A stretch of DNA of 64,000 bases from Alicyclobacillus sp. ALC3 (GTDB taxonomy: Bacteria > Bacillota > Bacilli > Alicyclobacillales > Alicyclobacillaceae), in contig NZ_CP066784.1 of NCBI RefSeq assembly GCF_028751195.1, positions 3,410,001 to 3,474,000 of the forward strand. The letters are read 5' to 3'. How positions within the stretch are numbered: position 1 is the first letter of the stretch; every line of letters begins with the position of its first letter. Shown in pieces: positions 34,741 to 44,127 of the stretch. Position numbers and translations under genes: made by a program. The notes beneath the pieces are model-generated. The model did no database searches. It saw only the letters and a list, made by a program, of their open reading frames with translations, and had not been told where the DNA came from.

Positions 34741-35634
34741 TTACGTCAGTCCCACCCAGTCAGGCTTCGCGACTTCGTGCCAGCGTGTGCGAATTGCGTC
34801 GTATGCATCCGCCGAGAGCGGGCCTAGCGTGGCAATCGCGGCGTTTGATGTGTAGCGGTCCGGCTTCGTGGTGCCGACAATCGCAGTGTGAACGCCCGGG
34901 ACCATGAGTGTGAACCGGAGGGCAGTCGCCGCTGAATCGGGCTGGGACAGGAAGTCGTAGCGCAACTCCTGCAGCCGGTGCCAATACGGCTGCGCGTACG
35001 TGCTCTGTGGCAGTTGGCCCGTCACCCAGGCAGCGTTCGCGATGGGGCGTTTGACGACAACGCCCATCCCCTGCTCCTTCGCCTTTGGCATGGTGAGGTC
35101 AATCGCCTGTTGGTCCGCGATGCTGAGCGAGGTCTCGAGGCTGTCGAAGAGGCCAGATTCGACAGCCCACAGCGCTGCTTGACCGTCGCCGCTGTACCCG
35201 ATGTAGCGGGTTTTGCCGGCCTGCTTCGCCTTCTGCAAGACTTCAATCACTTCGCCTTGCTGCAAGATTTCGAGCGAGCAGCTATGTAGATGAATCACGT
35301 CGACGTAGTCGGTGCGCAGTCGCGTCAGGCTGCGGTCGATTTGGGCGCTCAGCATGGCCGGATTCCAGTCCGGGCCAGACAGCCCCGACGCATGGCCGCA
35401 CTTTGTGAAGAGGTAGTAGTCGTGGCGGCGGTCAGCAACCGTTTCGCCGATCAGTTCCTCGCTGTTCATGTAGCACTCCGCCGTGTCGATCACGTTCAGC
35501 CCTTCACCGAGGGCGCGGTCAAGCAGTTGCTTCACATCGCCTGCAGTGACGCGGGAATCATAACCAATTTCCGAGCCCCCAAAACCGAGAACGCTCACGT
35601 CCATATCGGTGTTTCCGTAGCGCCGTGTTTCCAT
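34741..35634 (-). CDS. aldo/keto reductase
   Basis: 297-aa NADPH-dependent AKR barrel. Catalytic tetrad by motif: Asp50 (NVIDTAECY), Tyr55, Lys78 (LFTKCGH) and His in DVIHLHSC. The C-terminal cofactor segment reads LMVPGVHTAIVGTTKPDR. Closest to the general AKR group of bacterial oxidoreductases often annotated YgdS/YhdN-like; its carbonyl substrate is unknown. ATG 35634 is preceded by a purine-rich site. Divergent from the ABC-2 exporter operon. Confidence 0.9.
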   Translation of the reverse strand: METRRYGNTDMDVSVLGFGGSEIGYDSRVTAGDVKQLLDRALGEGLNVIDTAECYMNSEELIGETVADRRHDYYLFTKCGHASGLSGPDWNPAMLSAQIDRSLTRLRTDYVDVIHLHSCSLEILQQGEVIEVLQKAKQAGKTRYIGYSGDGQAALWAVESGLFDSLETSLSIADQQAIDLTMPKAKEQGMGVVVKRPIANAAWVTGQLPQSTYAQPYWHRLQELRYDFLSQPDSAATALRFTLMVPGVHTAIVGTTKPDRYTSNAAIATLGPLSADAYDAIRTRWHEVAKPDWVGLT

Positions 35635-35772
35635 CTCTTCTCTCGCCTCCTAAGCCATCTTGTTCAGATACCAGTGTCACGCACGCAACATCAGATTTCA
35701 ACTGTCATGCAAGCCTAGATGTGGGATTGACACAGCGAGCACTTCGATCTACCTTAGATTCATGCCGAGTGA

Positions 35773-35805
35773 GTGAGTACTCACGCACACGTAAACTCAC
35801 TCACA
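35773..35805 (+). promoter_or_regulatory. TetR-type operator before the ABC-2 exporter operon
   Basis: GTGAGTACTCAC (35773-35784) is a perfect palindrome inside the larger GAGTGAGTGAGTACTCAC; ACTCACTCAC recurs about 12 bases later as an inverted half-site. It lies in the divergent region upstream of the ATPase gene, whose operon ends in a tetR gene, so autoregulation is likely (inference). Confidence 0.65.
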
Positions 35806-35850
35806 GCGCAGTTCTGTGTCGGACATTACAGTGTCGAGGTGAGTGCCTTG

Positions 35851-36600
35851 GTGACAGGAGAGTCTAGCGAAACGACAACGGAGCGTGGCATCGAAGTCCG
35901 GGCTGTCGAACGACGCTTTGGGAAGAAGCTGGTGTTGCAGGACATTGACCTCGATATCCGCCCTGCAGAGGTGTTCGGGCTGCTTGGACCGAGTGGGTCG
36001 GGCAAGACGACGCTGGTGAAACTAATCGCCGGGATCGACGAGGCGACACACGGAATGGTGACTGTCGAAGGCGTTCGGATGCCCAGACGCGACATGCTCG
36101 GGCGCATTGGCTATATGGCGCAGTCGGATGCGTTGTACGAGGAACTGACAGCGAAGGAGAATCTCACCTTCTTCGCATCGTTGTTCGGTCTCAAAGGCAA
36201 GCACAGGGCGAGGCGCATCGAAGAAGTGATGGAACTCGTCAACCTCACAGACTCATTGAGAAAGCTGGTGTCAGCCTACTCCGGAGGGATGAAGCGACGG
36301 CTGTCACTGGCCGTCGCGCTGCTCCACCGGCCTGGGGTGCTGATCCTCGATGAGCCGACGGTCGGAATTGACCCGGTGTTGCGGATGGCGATTTGGAAGG
36401 AACTGCGCGCGATGAAAGACGAGGGGACGACCATCGTTGTCACGACGCACGTCATGGATGAGGCGGAGAAGTGCGACCGACTGGGGATGATCCGTGACGG
36501 CAGGCTCATTGCGGTCGGTACACCAGACGAACTGAAGGCGCACACGCAGGCGACGAACCTGGAAGCGGCGTTTCTCGCCTACGGAGGTGTGCGGGCATGA
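35851..36600 (+). CDS. ABC-2 exporter ATPase
   Basis: ~249-aa ATPase of a drug/polymer ABC-2 exporter. Walker A GPSGSGKTT, Q-loop IGYMAQSDALYEELT, signature YSGGMKRRLSLA, Walker B VLILDEPTVGIDP and switch VVTTHVMDEAE are all intact. The frame is open back to GTG 35773, but that lies in the operator. GAGGTGA at 35836 supports TTG 35848 or GTG 35851. It overlaps the permease gene by four bases (ATGA). It powers export by the next gene product; substrate unknown, perhaps a toxic amphiphile given TetR control. Confidence 0.93.
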   Translation: MTGESSETTTERGIEVRAVERRFGKKLVLQDIDLDIRPAEVFGLLGPSGSGKTTLVKLIAGIDEATHGMVTVEGVRMPRRDMLGRIGYMAQSDALYEELTAKENLTFFASLFGLKGKHRARRIEEVMELVNLTDSLRKLVSAYSGGMKRRLSLAVALLHRPGVLILDEPTVGIDPVLRMAIWKELRAMKDEGTTIVVTTHVMDEAEKCDRLGMIRDGRLIAVGTPDELKAHTQATNLEAAFLAYGGVRA

Positions 36601-37793
36601 GAATTCGGGCCTTGGTCGTGCGGATTTGGCGGCAGCTGCTTCACGACAAACGCACCATTGCGCTGATGCTCATTGCTCCAATTTTCATCCTGACTTTGGT
36701 GTGGCTCGTGTTTAACGGCAGCACCTATCACCCGAAGATCGGCGTCGTGAACGTCCCCTCGACGGTCTCGACCGTGCTCAAAAGTGAGGACGCGACAGTC
36801 ACAAAGTACACGTCCGCAGCAGATGCGTTGGCTGCGCTAAAGGCACAAAAACTCGATGCCTACATCAACTACCAAAGCGGGCAACCGCAGGTCGTGCTGG
36901 AAGGCAGTGACCCGTCGAAAAGCAAAGCCGTGTTGCTCGACCTGCAAAAGTTGGAGTTGAAGTTATCCGGCGAAGAAGTCCAGCAGGCGGGGAAGGCGGT
37001 GCAGCAGCTTCAGACACAGGTACAGGCCATGGCCAAAGCGCAGGCCCAGCATGCAGGTACCGGTCAGCCGACGGGGCCGTCGACCCAGCCGGGCGCACAA
37101 CTCGGCACCGCGACACATGCGGCGTTGCCGCAACTGACGCTGCCGCAACTGAAGCAGCCGACGATCAAGTACCTCTACGGTTCTGCTAACATGTCGTCGT
37201 TTGACAACTTCGGTCCAGTGCTCATCGGCTTCTTTGCGTTTTTCTTCGTGTTCATGGTGTCCGGCATCTCGTTCCTCAAGGAGCGCACGACCGGCACGCT
37301 GGAGCGCTTAGTCGCGACGCCCATCCGGCGCTGGGAGATTGTCGCAGGGTACGTGCTAGGCTTTGGTGCGTTTACCACAGTGCAGGCGGCGCTCATCGCC
37401 TGGTACTGCGTGGACGTGCTCGGTATGATGATGGCAGGGCAGTTCATCAGCCTGCTTGTCGTCACACTCCTTCTGTCGCTGACAGCGCTGACGCTTGGCG
37501 TGTTTTTGTCGACGTTCGCCAACTCGGAGTTTCAAATGATGCAGTTCATTCCGCTCATTATTGTGCCGCAGGTGTTCTTTTCAGGGCTATTCAACCTCGA
37601 CACGATGGCTGTGTGGTTGCGCTGGCTGAGCCACATCATGCCGCTCTACTACGGCGGGGACGCGCTGCGGAACATCATGATTCGCGGCGAGAGCCTCAGC
37701 TCGGTCTGGGGCGACCTCGTGGTGTTGCTCGGATTGTCAATGGTCTTCATGGGATTAAACGTCGTGACACTTCGCAAGTACAGGAAGGTGTAG
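36597..37793 (+). CDS. ABC-2 type exporter permease
   Basis: 398 aa. One N-terminal span (IALMLIAPIFILTLVWLVF), then a ~150-residue extracytoplasmic domain ending in a Gln/Thr/Pro-rich linker, then five C-terminal spans. ISFLKERTTGTLERLVATPI is the ABC-2 permease hallmark and LSHIMPLYYGGDALR is the usual late segment. ATG 36597 overlaps the ATPase stop; the regulator gene begins five bases after its end. Homologues (YhfK/YdhQ-type) export drugs or lipids. Confidence 0.92.
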   Translation: MRIRALVVRIWRQLLHDKRTIALMLIAPIFILTLVWLVFNGSTYHPKIGVVNVPSTVSTVLKSEDATVTKYTSAADALAALKAQKLDAYINYQSGQPQVVLEGSDPSKSKAVLLDLQKLELKLSGEEVQQAGKAVQQLQTQVQAMAKAQAQHAGTGQPTGPSTQPGAQLGTATHAALPQLTLPQLKQPTIKYLYGSANMSSFDNFGPVLIGFFAFFFVFMVSGISFLKERTTGTLERLVATPIRRWEIVAGYVLGFGAFTTVQAALIAWYCVDVLGMMMAGQFISLLVVTLLLSLTALTLGVFLSTFANSEFQMMQFIPLIIVPQVFFSGLFNLDTMAVWLRWLSHIMPLYYGGDALRNIMIRGESLSSVWGDLVVLLGLSMVFMGLNVVTLRKYRKV

Positions 37794-37797
37794 AGAG

Positions 37798-38466
37798 ATG
37801 GAACCTTGGTTGGAGTCGCTCTTGCGGTCGATGGGTGAGGGCGAAGATGGGATGACGGAGAAGCAGATAAGCATTATCGGAGCCGCGGTAGAAACCTTCG
37901 CCGACAAAGGGTTCGCGGCAGCGTCGACGAGCGAGATCGCTCAAAAAGCCGGCGTTGCTGAGGGCACCATCTTCCGCCACTACAAGACGAAAAAAGACTT
38001 GCTCCTCGCGATTGTCGGGCCGATTATGTCGCGGATTGCCGCCCCGTTTTTGCTGCGGGACTTTCAGAAGGTGCTCGACGTCGATTACGAGCGATTTGAG
38101 GACTTTCTGCGCGCGGTCTTTCACAATCGCCTGGAGTTCGCCCTCCGCAACGCGCCAGTGCTGAAGATTATGCTTCACGAGATCCCGTTCCACCCCGAAC
38201 TCCAAGCCCAGTTCCGGCGTGAGGTGGTCCCATTGGTGAGCGGTCGTGTCCAGCAAATCGTCGCGCACTTTCAGGCGCAGGGCCAGCTGGTGGACATGCC
38301 TCCGCTCACCGTTATTCGGATGTGCGTGACGAATTTGGCTGGGTATGTCCTGCTACGGACAATCGTCATGCCGGACGCAGGCTGGGACGACGAGGTGGAG
38401 ATGGAGCGCATCATCTCCTTCATCATGCACGGAATTGGCAAGAAGCAAGGGGGTCCCAGAACCTGA
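37798..38466 (+). CDS. TetR-family repressor of the ABC-2 exporter
   Basis: 222 aa. The N-terminal helix-turn-helix is typical: IIGAAVETFADKGFAAASTS, EIAQKAGVAEGTIFRHYKTK, KDLLLAIV. The C-terminal ligand domain is helical and variable. Third gene of the operon, four bases after the permease stop, with GGAAGGTG before ATG 37798. It probably binds the palindrome at 35773 and is released by the exported compound (inference from arrangement). Confidence 0.92.
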   Translation: MEPWLESLLRSMGEGEDGMTEKQISIIGAAVETFADKGFAAASTSEIAQKAGVAEGTIFRHYKTKKDLLLAIVGPIMSRIAAPFLLRDFQKVLDVDYERFEDFLRAVFHNRLEFALRNAPVLKIMLHEIPFHPELQAQFRREVVPLVSGRVQQIVAHFQAQGQLVDMPPLTVIRMCVTNLAGYVLLRTIVMPDAGWDDEVEMERIISFIMHGIGKKQGGPRT

Positions 38467-39019
38467 TCCGACCTGCGGAGTGACCGCGTGGCGAGGGGCG
38501 AGGCGTCGCCACCTTTTGAGTTAACATAATCCGGGTCATAACGCTGTGAAAACGCGTTAACCCTACCTTGGTTGACATAATCCCGGACGCTAACGTCTTG
38601 AGAACGCGTTACTTGGTTGAGGAACCCTGCTTTTGCCCGCTTCAAGCAGTTGTAACGAGTCCCAGGCGCGTTATCGTGCTCATATTTCTCGTCTCGACGG
38701 ACTTAACGCGGTTTGGGGACGTTAACATTTTCGGACAACGGCCTCTCAACTCGTTGTCGGCCATCGCAGGCTCAACTCAGCGGGCATCGCAGGCTCAACG
38801 GTCCCGGTAGGCACGTGGTTCGATAGATTCTTCCTGACTGAATTTGAGGTGGGTTTTAGTCGTGAGGCGCAAGATGTCCAGATACAGATCCGGAGAACAT
38901 CCCGTGAATCTGTCAGGCTCATCACTGTATTGTGAATATACCGAACGAAATGGGAGTAGTAAAATGGAAGCAGCGCCAAGATCGCCAACAATCGCAGCCA
39001 AACGGAGGGGATTGTGCAG
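38467..39019. repeat. gene-free gap with degenerate AACGCGTTA repeats
   Basis: Two ~38-bp copies (38522-38559 and 38573-38611) share ACATAATCC...TAACG...TGA.AACGCGTTA. Looser relatives (GCGTTATCG, TTAACGCGG, GACGTTAAC) continue to ~38730, and GGCATCGCAGGCTCAAC-like words repeat at 38761-38805. No ORF with a ribosome binding site; the promoter of the next gene is presumably near 38930-39000. Confidence 0.7.
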
Positions 39020-40756
39020 ATGAAGGTTGTCTTTGAACGCAACGTACCTTGCACCATGCGGGACGGCGCCGTGCTCATGGCGAACGTGTTTCGCCCGGAC
39101 GAAGGCGGGGAGTACCCGGTTGTGCTGACTCGGCTTCCGTATGGGAAGGACACAGGATTTCTGTACATGATGCTTGATCCGGTTGCCCTCGCCGAAACTG
39201 GCTACATAGTGGTGGTTCAAGATGTCCGCGGCCGCTTTGCGTCAGGCGGTGAGTACCAGGGCTTCGATCAGGAGTTTGATGACGGCTACGACACGGTGGA
39301 GTGGGCGTCGAAGCTGCCGGGATCAAACGGACTCGTCGGCATGTACGGCGCATCCTACTTTGGGTTCACGCAATTGGCGGCAGCGGCGACGGGGCATCCG
39401 GCGCTGAAGACGCTGACGCCGACGATTGTCTTTGACGACCCGCTCGACGGCGTCACCTTCCGCAGTGGCGCGCTGGAGTGGGGCCTGATGGCGGGGTGGC
39501 ACATGAGCGCCATGGTGCCACCGGAGCTGTTCAAGGTAGCGATGCGCGACTCGACGCGACTGCCGGACTTGCTGCGGATGGTCTACGACGTCGACCACAT
39601 GCCTGCGGAAGGCTACAACGACTTGCCCATCACGGACTTTCCCGCACTGCGGCGCACCGGGCTGTTTTCGAGCCTGTTTTACGACATTACACACCCCATC
39701 GAGATGAAGGAGCGGCTGTCGATTCAACCGCGTTACGAACAAATGACGGTCAGCGCGGCGTTCACGGGCGGGTGGTTCGACATTTTCACGAAAAGCACAA
39801 TTGACAGCTACCAGCGCATTCGCGCCAACGGGCAGCCTGCGCGGCTGACGATTGGTCCCTGGACGCACATGAACCAGACGCACGCCGTCGGCGAGTTGAC
39901 GTTCGGCATGGCTGCGAACAACGCGTTGCTCGACCTGCGCGAGGACCCGACGACGCGCCATCGGCGCTGGTTTGATTCGCAGCTCAAGGGAGTTGACAAC
40001 GGGATTTTGCGGGAGCCGCCAATCAAGCTGTTCGTCATGGGCGAGAACCGCTGGAAGTCGGTCAGCGAATGGCCGCTGCCGCGGACGAAATTCACGCCGT
40101 TCTATCTCCACAGCGGCGGTCGCGCGCAGACGAGTGCGGGAGACGGGACGCTGAGCATGAGTGCGCCGAGCATGACTGCGCCGCAATCGGAAACTTCCGA
40201 CCAATATGTGTACGATCCCGCTGACCCGGTCATCACCCACGGCGGCAGCCTGCTCATGCCCGCTGAATATCCGTCTGGCCCGGTCGACCAGTCGCGCGTC
40301 GAGCAGCGGGAGGACGTGCTCGTGTACACCTCCGATGTGCTCACCGAACCGCTTGAAGTCACAGGGCCGATTGAGGCGAAGCTGTGGGTGACAAGCAGCG
40401 CTGTCGACACCGACTTCGTCGTGCGTCTGACCGACGTGCACCCGGATGGGCGGTCGTACAACGTAGTCGACGGAATTGTCCGGATGCGCTACCGAAACGG
40501 CATGGAGCAGGAGGAGTTGACAGAACCCGGCACCGTCTACCCCATCACGGTTGACTGCTGGGCGACGAGCAACGTGTTCCTGCCGGGGCATCGCATCCGC
40601 GTGCAAGTGACGAGCAGCAACTTCCCGCGCTGGAACCGCAACCTGAACACTGGCGCGTCGAACGAGGCGACGTCCGAGTTCGTGGCCGCGACGCAGACGA
40701 TTCTACACGACGCCGAGCACCCCTCGCACATTGTGCTGCCGGTGATTCCGCGGTAG
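39020..40756 (+). CDS. CocE/NonD-family serine hydrolase (X-Pro peptidase S15-like)
   Basis: 578-aa alpha/beta hydrolase of the CocE/acyl esterase group. Nucleophile Ser112 in GMYGASYFG, oxyanion region QDVRGRFASGGEY; the catalytic Asp is probably in GGWFDIF and the His in the WTHMN segment. The C-terminal ~200 residues form the jelly-roll lectin-like domain of the family (GPIEAKLWVTSSAVDTDF, LPGHRIRVQVTSSNFPRW). No signal peptide. Substrates in the family are esters, amides or X-Pro peptides; unknown here. ATG 39020 follows GGAGGGG by nine bases; GTG 39014 is too close. Confidence 0.9.
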   Translation: MKVVFERNVPCTMRDGAVLMANVFRPDEGGEYPVVLTRLPYGKDTGFLYMMLDPVALAETGYIVVVQDVRGRFASGGEYQGFDQEFDDGYDTVEWASKLPGSNGLVGMYGASYFGFTQLAAAATGHPALKTLTPTIVFDDPLDGVTFRSGALEWGLMAGWHMSAMVPPELFKVAMRDSTRLPDLLRMVYDVDHMPAEGYNDLPITDFPALRRTGLFSSLFYDITHPIEMKERLSIQPRYEQMTVSAAFTGGWFDIFTKSTIDSYQRIRANGQPARLTIGPWTHMNQTHAVGELTFGMAANNALLDLREDPTTRHRRWFDSQLKGVDNGILREPPIKLFVMGENRWKSVSEWPLPRTKFTPFYLHSGGRAQTSAGDGTLSMSAPSMTAPQSETSDQYVYDPADPVITHGGSLLMPAEYPSGPVDQSRVEQREDVLVYTSDVLTEPLEVTGPIEAKLWVTSSAVDTDFVVRLTDVHPDGRSYNVVDGIVRMRYRNGMEQEELTEPGTVYPITVDCWATSNVFLPGHRIRVQVTSSNFPRWNRNLNTGASNEATSEFVAATQTILHDAEHPSHIVLPVIPR

Positions 40757-41148
40757 GGTGGCTCGAACACGGGTTTAGGGAAGCGGGTAGGCTGCGGGTG
40801 CGGGTATTTAGTGTGGTGGCGGCCTCGCCCGCGGGTGACCATGGCGGTGAACTCATCGGCGCGCAGCCGAGTCACAGTTCGCGGCTCAGTGCCCACTGCT
40901 CACTGCCGCTGTGATCAAATTGTCCTCTATTCAGCTGAAACTCCCGTTTTGGGTCGTGATAGTGAACAAATAGTTCGTTCGAAATTGGAAAACGGCCCAA
41001 TGGGCCGTTTTTTACCGAACTAACGTACTTTTTGTACATAAAACAGTATAGTTATGTCACCTTAACCGGTTTAACGTACAAATTTGTCGCAAGACATAGA
41101 GCGACTCCGCATTTGTAGCAATTGCTCTCATTCATTGTTCTCGCATCG
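40757..41148. other. gap with a bidirectional terminator
   Basis: AAAACGGCCCA/TGGGCCGTTTT at 40989-41011 with T tracts on both strands, suitable for both the hydrolase and the convergent anti-sigma gene. The rest of the gap (40757-40988, 41014-41148) shows no supported gene; the part after 41014 is A+T-rich. Confidence 0.75.
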
Positions 41149-42294
41149 CTAATTCGAGACTGCAGCATAATCCTGAGCCCAACTTTGTGGTATAGCCGCG
41201 TAGATTTGGCTAATCAGTTCTGCCATGTTCTGTGCCGTCAAGTTGTCGTGGTTTGCGAACGAGACTTTGAGGTAGAGCGAACTAGTCCGATTAACAAATT
41301 TTTCCGCCGTGCGCATTTGTTGCGGATTGTTAGACTGGACGAGTATGGTTCCAGCTGTGTGGAAGGCGACCCCTACTTCTTGAAACGGTGTGTTTGTGCC
41401 TAGGAGAGCCCAATGGCTACTTAAACTTCCTATGTCAGCACCTGCCATGACGAGGTAGCTGCCAAGTAATCGAACTTGTTGTTGTGATGGGTTTCTGGAC
41501 AGATGGCCCGCGACAAGCATGTCCCACTGAAGGCCGTTGTTAGCGACTACCCACAGACTATCCCGCGTGCTCGCCTGCGTTCGATAGAAGCCAATCAGGC
41601 CGATGACCAACGCAAGTGCGGGCATGCCGAACGCCCACCAAGAGAGATGCCACGATACCGTCTTTCGAGTCCCAAATTGAATCATCGCGCCGATGAGACA
41701 CCCGAGTGTTCCAAATCCGGTTGTTGAGGCGACGTAGTAGCTACTTGGCATGTCCCAAACCCAATAACCCCTATTCGGCACAAGTACCGGAATCCCGCGA
41801 ATGCCCACGACAATTCCGAACGCCGCCCCCCAGAGGATAGGCGAGCGCAGGACGGACATCGTCTCGCGGACCCATTCCCAGCGAGGGTTCCATTTGCGGG
41901 TCAGGAAAACAAGCACCGCGCAGACGAGCACAATCCCCATCGTGAAGTAGAACCACTCGTTTGATGACCACGCCATCGTTGGGCTCCCTCCCGCGCCTGC
42001 TCCAGCCGTCTGCTGAAGTGGGAGACGAACTCGTGCCGGCGCCAAGGCACCTGTCTTTTTTTGTGTAAGAATGCCGGCGATCACGGTGCCTGCCACGACC
42101 ATCGCCGCCGCTGCTACAGCGCCAGGTGCGAGCGTTCGCAGTCTCGACTGGATAATAAGACGGCGCTTCCCATGCCGCCTGTCCGCCGCCATTTGCTTCT
42201 GCAATTCGTCGCGAATGGCCAGCTTCCGTTCGCTTTTCATCTGAATCTCTGTGAGTTTTTCCAACTGCTCAAACACCTTGTCGTCCTGCGTCAC
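41149..42294 (-). CDS. membrane anti-sigma factor 1 (paralogue of 42967)
   Basis: 381 aa. Cytoplasmic N-terminus (~1-70; DDKVFEQLEKLTEIQMK), a span (VAAAAMVVAGTVIAGIL), a Gly/Ala linker, then four spans including FTMGIVLVCAVLVFLT and PILWGAAFGIVVGIRGIPVLV. The conserved core (GYWVWDMPSSYYVAS, GCLIGAMIQFG, WHLSWWAFG, TQASTRDSLW) is shared with the protein at 42967. A ~110-residue soluble tail follows. No HxxxCxxC zinc motif. The role is inferred from overlap (26 bases) with the ECF sigma gene. The start is GTG 42294, eight bases after GGGAGGTGA; the frame is open to 42333. Confidence 0.75.
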   Translation of the reverse strand: MTQDDKVFEQLEKLTEIQMKSERKLAIRDELQKQMAADRRHGKRRLIIQSRLRTLAPGAVAAAAMVVAGTVIAGILTQKKTGALAPARVRLPLQQTAGAGAGGSPTMAWSSNEWFYFTMGIVLVCAVLVFLTRKWNPRWEWVRETMSVLRSPILWGAAFGIVVGIRGIPVLVPNRGYWVWDMPSSYYVASTTGFGTLGCLIGAMIQFGTRKTVSWHLSWWAFGMPALALVIGLIGFYRTQASTRDSLWVVANNGLQWDMLVAGHLSRNPSQQQVRLLGSYLVMAGADIGSLSSHWALLGTNTPFQEVGVAFHTAGTILVQSNNPQQMRTAEKFVNRTSSLYLKVSFANHDNLTAQNMAELISQIYAAIPQSWAQDYAAVSN

Positions 42295-42795
42295 GGGCTT
42301 CGTCACCTCCCAGTATGTCACGGAGTTTCGCAAGCGCGCGGTTCGTGGTTGTGCGCACCTTTGCGTCCGACCAACCGAGAATCTGCGCGGTCTCTGGTAC
42401 GGACCGTCCTTCGACGTGCCGCAGAGCGATAACCTGACGGTACTCCACCTTCAATTGTGAGAGTGCCTCCTCGACTTGTAGTCGGGTGTCGACCGATGAA
42501 GACGCATCGTGACTGACATGGGGAGGATGCGTGGACAACAAAAAGTTCCGTTCGGTGCGGCGCTTGCGGAGGACGTCGTAGATGTGATTGCGGGCGATGC
42601 GAAGGATGAACGTCTTGGCGTTCGCTTCGCGCCGATACGTCGACCACGCCCGAAACGCGCGCAGAAATACCTCTTGCACCACGTCGTAAGCCAGTTGTCA
42701 TCGCCGAGGGTGAGGCGTGCAAAGCGGTAGACGTCTTCGGCGTACAGGTCGTAGAGTCGTTCGATGTCGCGCTGCGTCGAAGCGTTGTCAGCCAT
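42269..42795 (-). pseudogene. ECF sigma factor 1, frameshifted
   Basis: Region 2 is split between two frames. MADNASTQRDIERLYDLYAE to LTLGDDN is read from ATG 42795; AYDVVQEVFLRAFRAW onward (region 2 end, then region 4 with QLKVEYRQVIALRHVEGRS and AQILGWSDAKVRTTTNRAL) is in another frame to the stop at 42269. The break is at about 42692-42693, where one base appears to be missing between DDN and AYD. Restored, it would be a normal ~175-aa ECF factor. A real mutation, a sequencing error or programmed frameshifting are all possible; the downstream anti-sigma frame is intact. Confidence 0.75.
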
Positions 42796-42966
42796 GCACC
42801 CACCCTTCCCCTTCCCCTTGCACTAATTAGACGGATGAGATGAAGAAAGATCGCAGTCCTTTTTCAGAATTTAATTAGCACAGGCCCTGCGCGGGTGGCG
42901 CTCTCTGCTGGCTGGGTCGTTGGCGCTGTTCTATCTGTAGCCGGCGGGATCAAACTCGAACGCATA

Positions 42967-44127
42967 TCATAGCCCGGGCGCTCCAAGCTTGAAATACTGC
43001 TTTGGTGCGACCGCGACAATTGCGCTTATCGTTCGCTCGATGTTCTGAGGTGACGCAGTTTTGCCGATGTTACGTCTGTAGATGGGCTCAATTTTTGCCA
43101 GGAAGTTCTCCGCTTGCCGAACGGCCTGCCGCGATTGATGCGGTGCATCCACCAGTACGATTCCAACGTTATAGAACATATTGGCTGCGTCGTAGAAATC
43201 AGCCTTCGTGCCGAGGACCTGCTGTTGTTGGACGACTGTCACTAAAAAACTGGAGGCGTCGAGGAGGTCGGCTCCCAAAATGTTCACATTCCTCTGTGGG
43301 GGAGATGCGTTCATATTTTCTGAGGCGACGAATGGTTGTATCAAGCCGATTCGTGCGTCGCCCCATAAGGTGTCCCGTGTACCCGCCTGCGAACGGAAAA
43401 ATGCCATAATGCCGATGAGGAGAATAAGGCTGGTGGAACCTAGCATCCACCACGACACGTGCCATGGAAGAACCTTCCGGCGCCCAAACTGAATCATTCC
43501 GCCAATCAGACACCCAATCACACACATGCCAGCTACGGAGGCGACATAGTGCCCACTCGGCATCTCCCAAACCCAGTAATCCGCGTATGTTGGAACCGGC
43601 ACGGGCAACCCGCGTATCCCAACCGCGATGCCGATTGTGGCGCCCCAAGCGATGGGCGACCGCACCACGACCAGCGTCTGCCGCAGCCATTCCCAGCGAG
43701 GCTGCCGGTGTCTGGTCAGGTACGTCACGGCCATCCCCGCTACGAGAATCGCCATCACGAGGATGAACCAGATGTTTTGTGATCCCGCCGCAACCACGCC
43801 CATCGCACTCCCTCTCGACCCATTGGTTGGCCCAATCGAAGGTGGCAGAGACGGCACGCCGGGTGAGCGCTTGTTGGCCATAATACCGACAATCCCGCCC
43901 GTGGCAATCACCACTGCCGCCCCGGCCACAAAACCGGGCATCAGCGCCTTGACCGTGGGTCGGGCCTTCCTTCGCCGCCGCACGGTTCCAGCATGAAGGT
44001 CCGCGCCGGCACTCTGCTCAATCATCGCCCGAATCCCGTCTTTTACGTCGTCGGGTGGCGCAATGTCGTTCAGGCTGGCATATCGCGCACGGAGGTCCTC
44101 GAACTGCCCATCATCGTGCTCGTTCAT
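42967..44127 (-). CDS. membrane anti-sigma factor 2
   Basis: 386 aa, same layout as the protein at 41149: cytoplasmic N-terminus (FEDLRARYASLNDIAPPDDV), a span (GFVAGAAVVIATGGIVGIMA), a Pro/Ser linker, then four spans and a soluble tail. The core DYWVWEMPSGHYVASVAG, GCLIGGMIQFG, WHVSWWMLG and SQAGTRDTLW aligns closely with its paralogue. It lacks the zinc anti-sigma motif. ATG 44127 lies nine bases after AAGGAG and overlaps the sigma gene by 17 bases, the same overlap as in cassette 3. The family is not recognised by name; the anti-sigma role is inferred. Confidence 0.78.
   Translation of the reverse strand: MNEHDDGQFEDLRARYASLNDIAPPDDVKDGIRAMIEQSAGADLHAGTVRRRRKARPTVKALMPGFVAGAAVVIATGGIVGIMANKRSPGVPSLPPSIGPTNGSRGSAMGVVAAGSQNIWFILVMAILVAGMAVTYLTRHRQPRWEWLRQTLVVVRSPIAWGATIGIAVGIRGLPVPVPTYADYWVWEMPSGHYVASVAGMCVIGCLIGGMIQFGRRKVLPWHVSWWMLGSTSLILLIGIMAFFRSQAGTRDTLWGDARIGLIQPFVASENMNASPPQRNVNILGADLLDASSFLVTVVQQQQVLGTKADFYDAANMFYNVGIVLVDAPHQSRQAVRQAENFLAKIEPIYRRNIGKTASPQNIERTISAIVAVAPKQYFKLGAPGL

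Noticed and set aside
39323..40606. 427-codon ORF antisense to the CocE-like hydrolase
   Set aside because: His/Arg-rich shadow of a strongly conserved hydrolase in G+C-rich DNA; no ribosome binding site.
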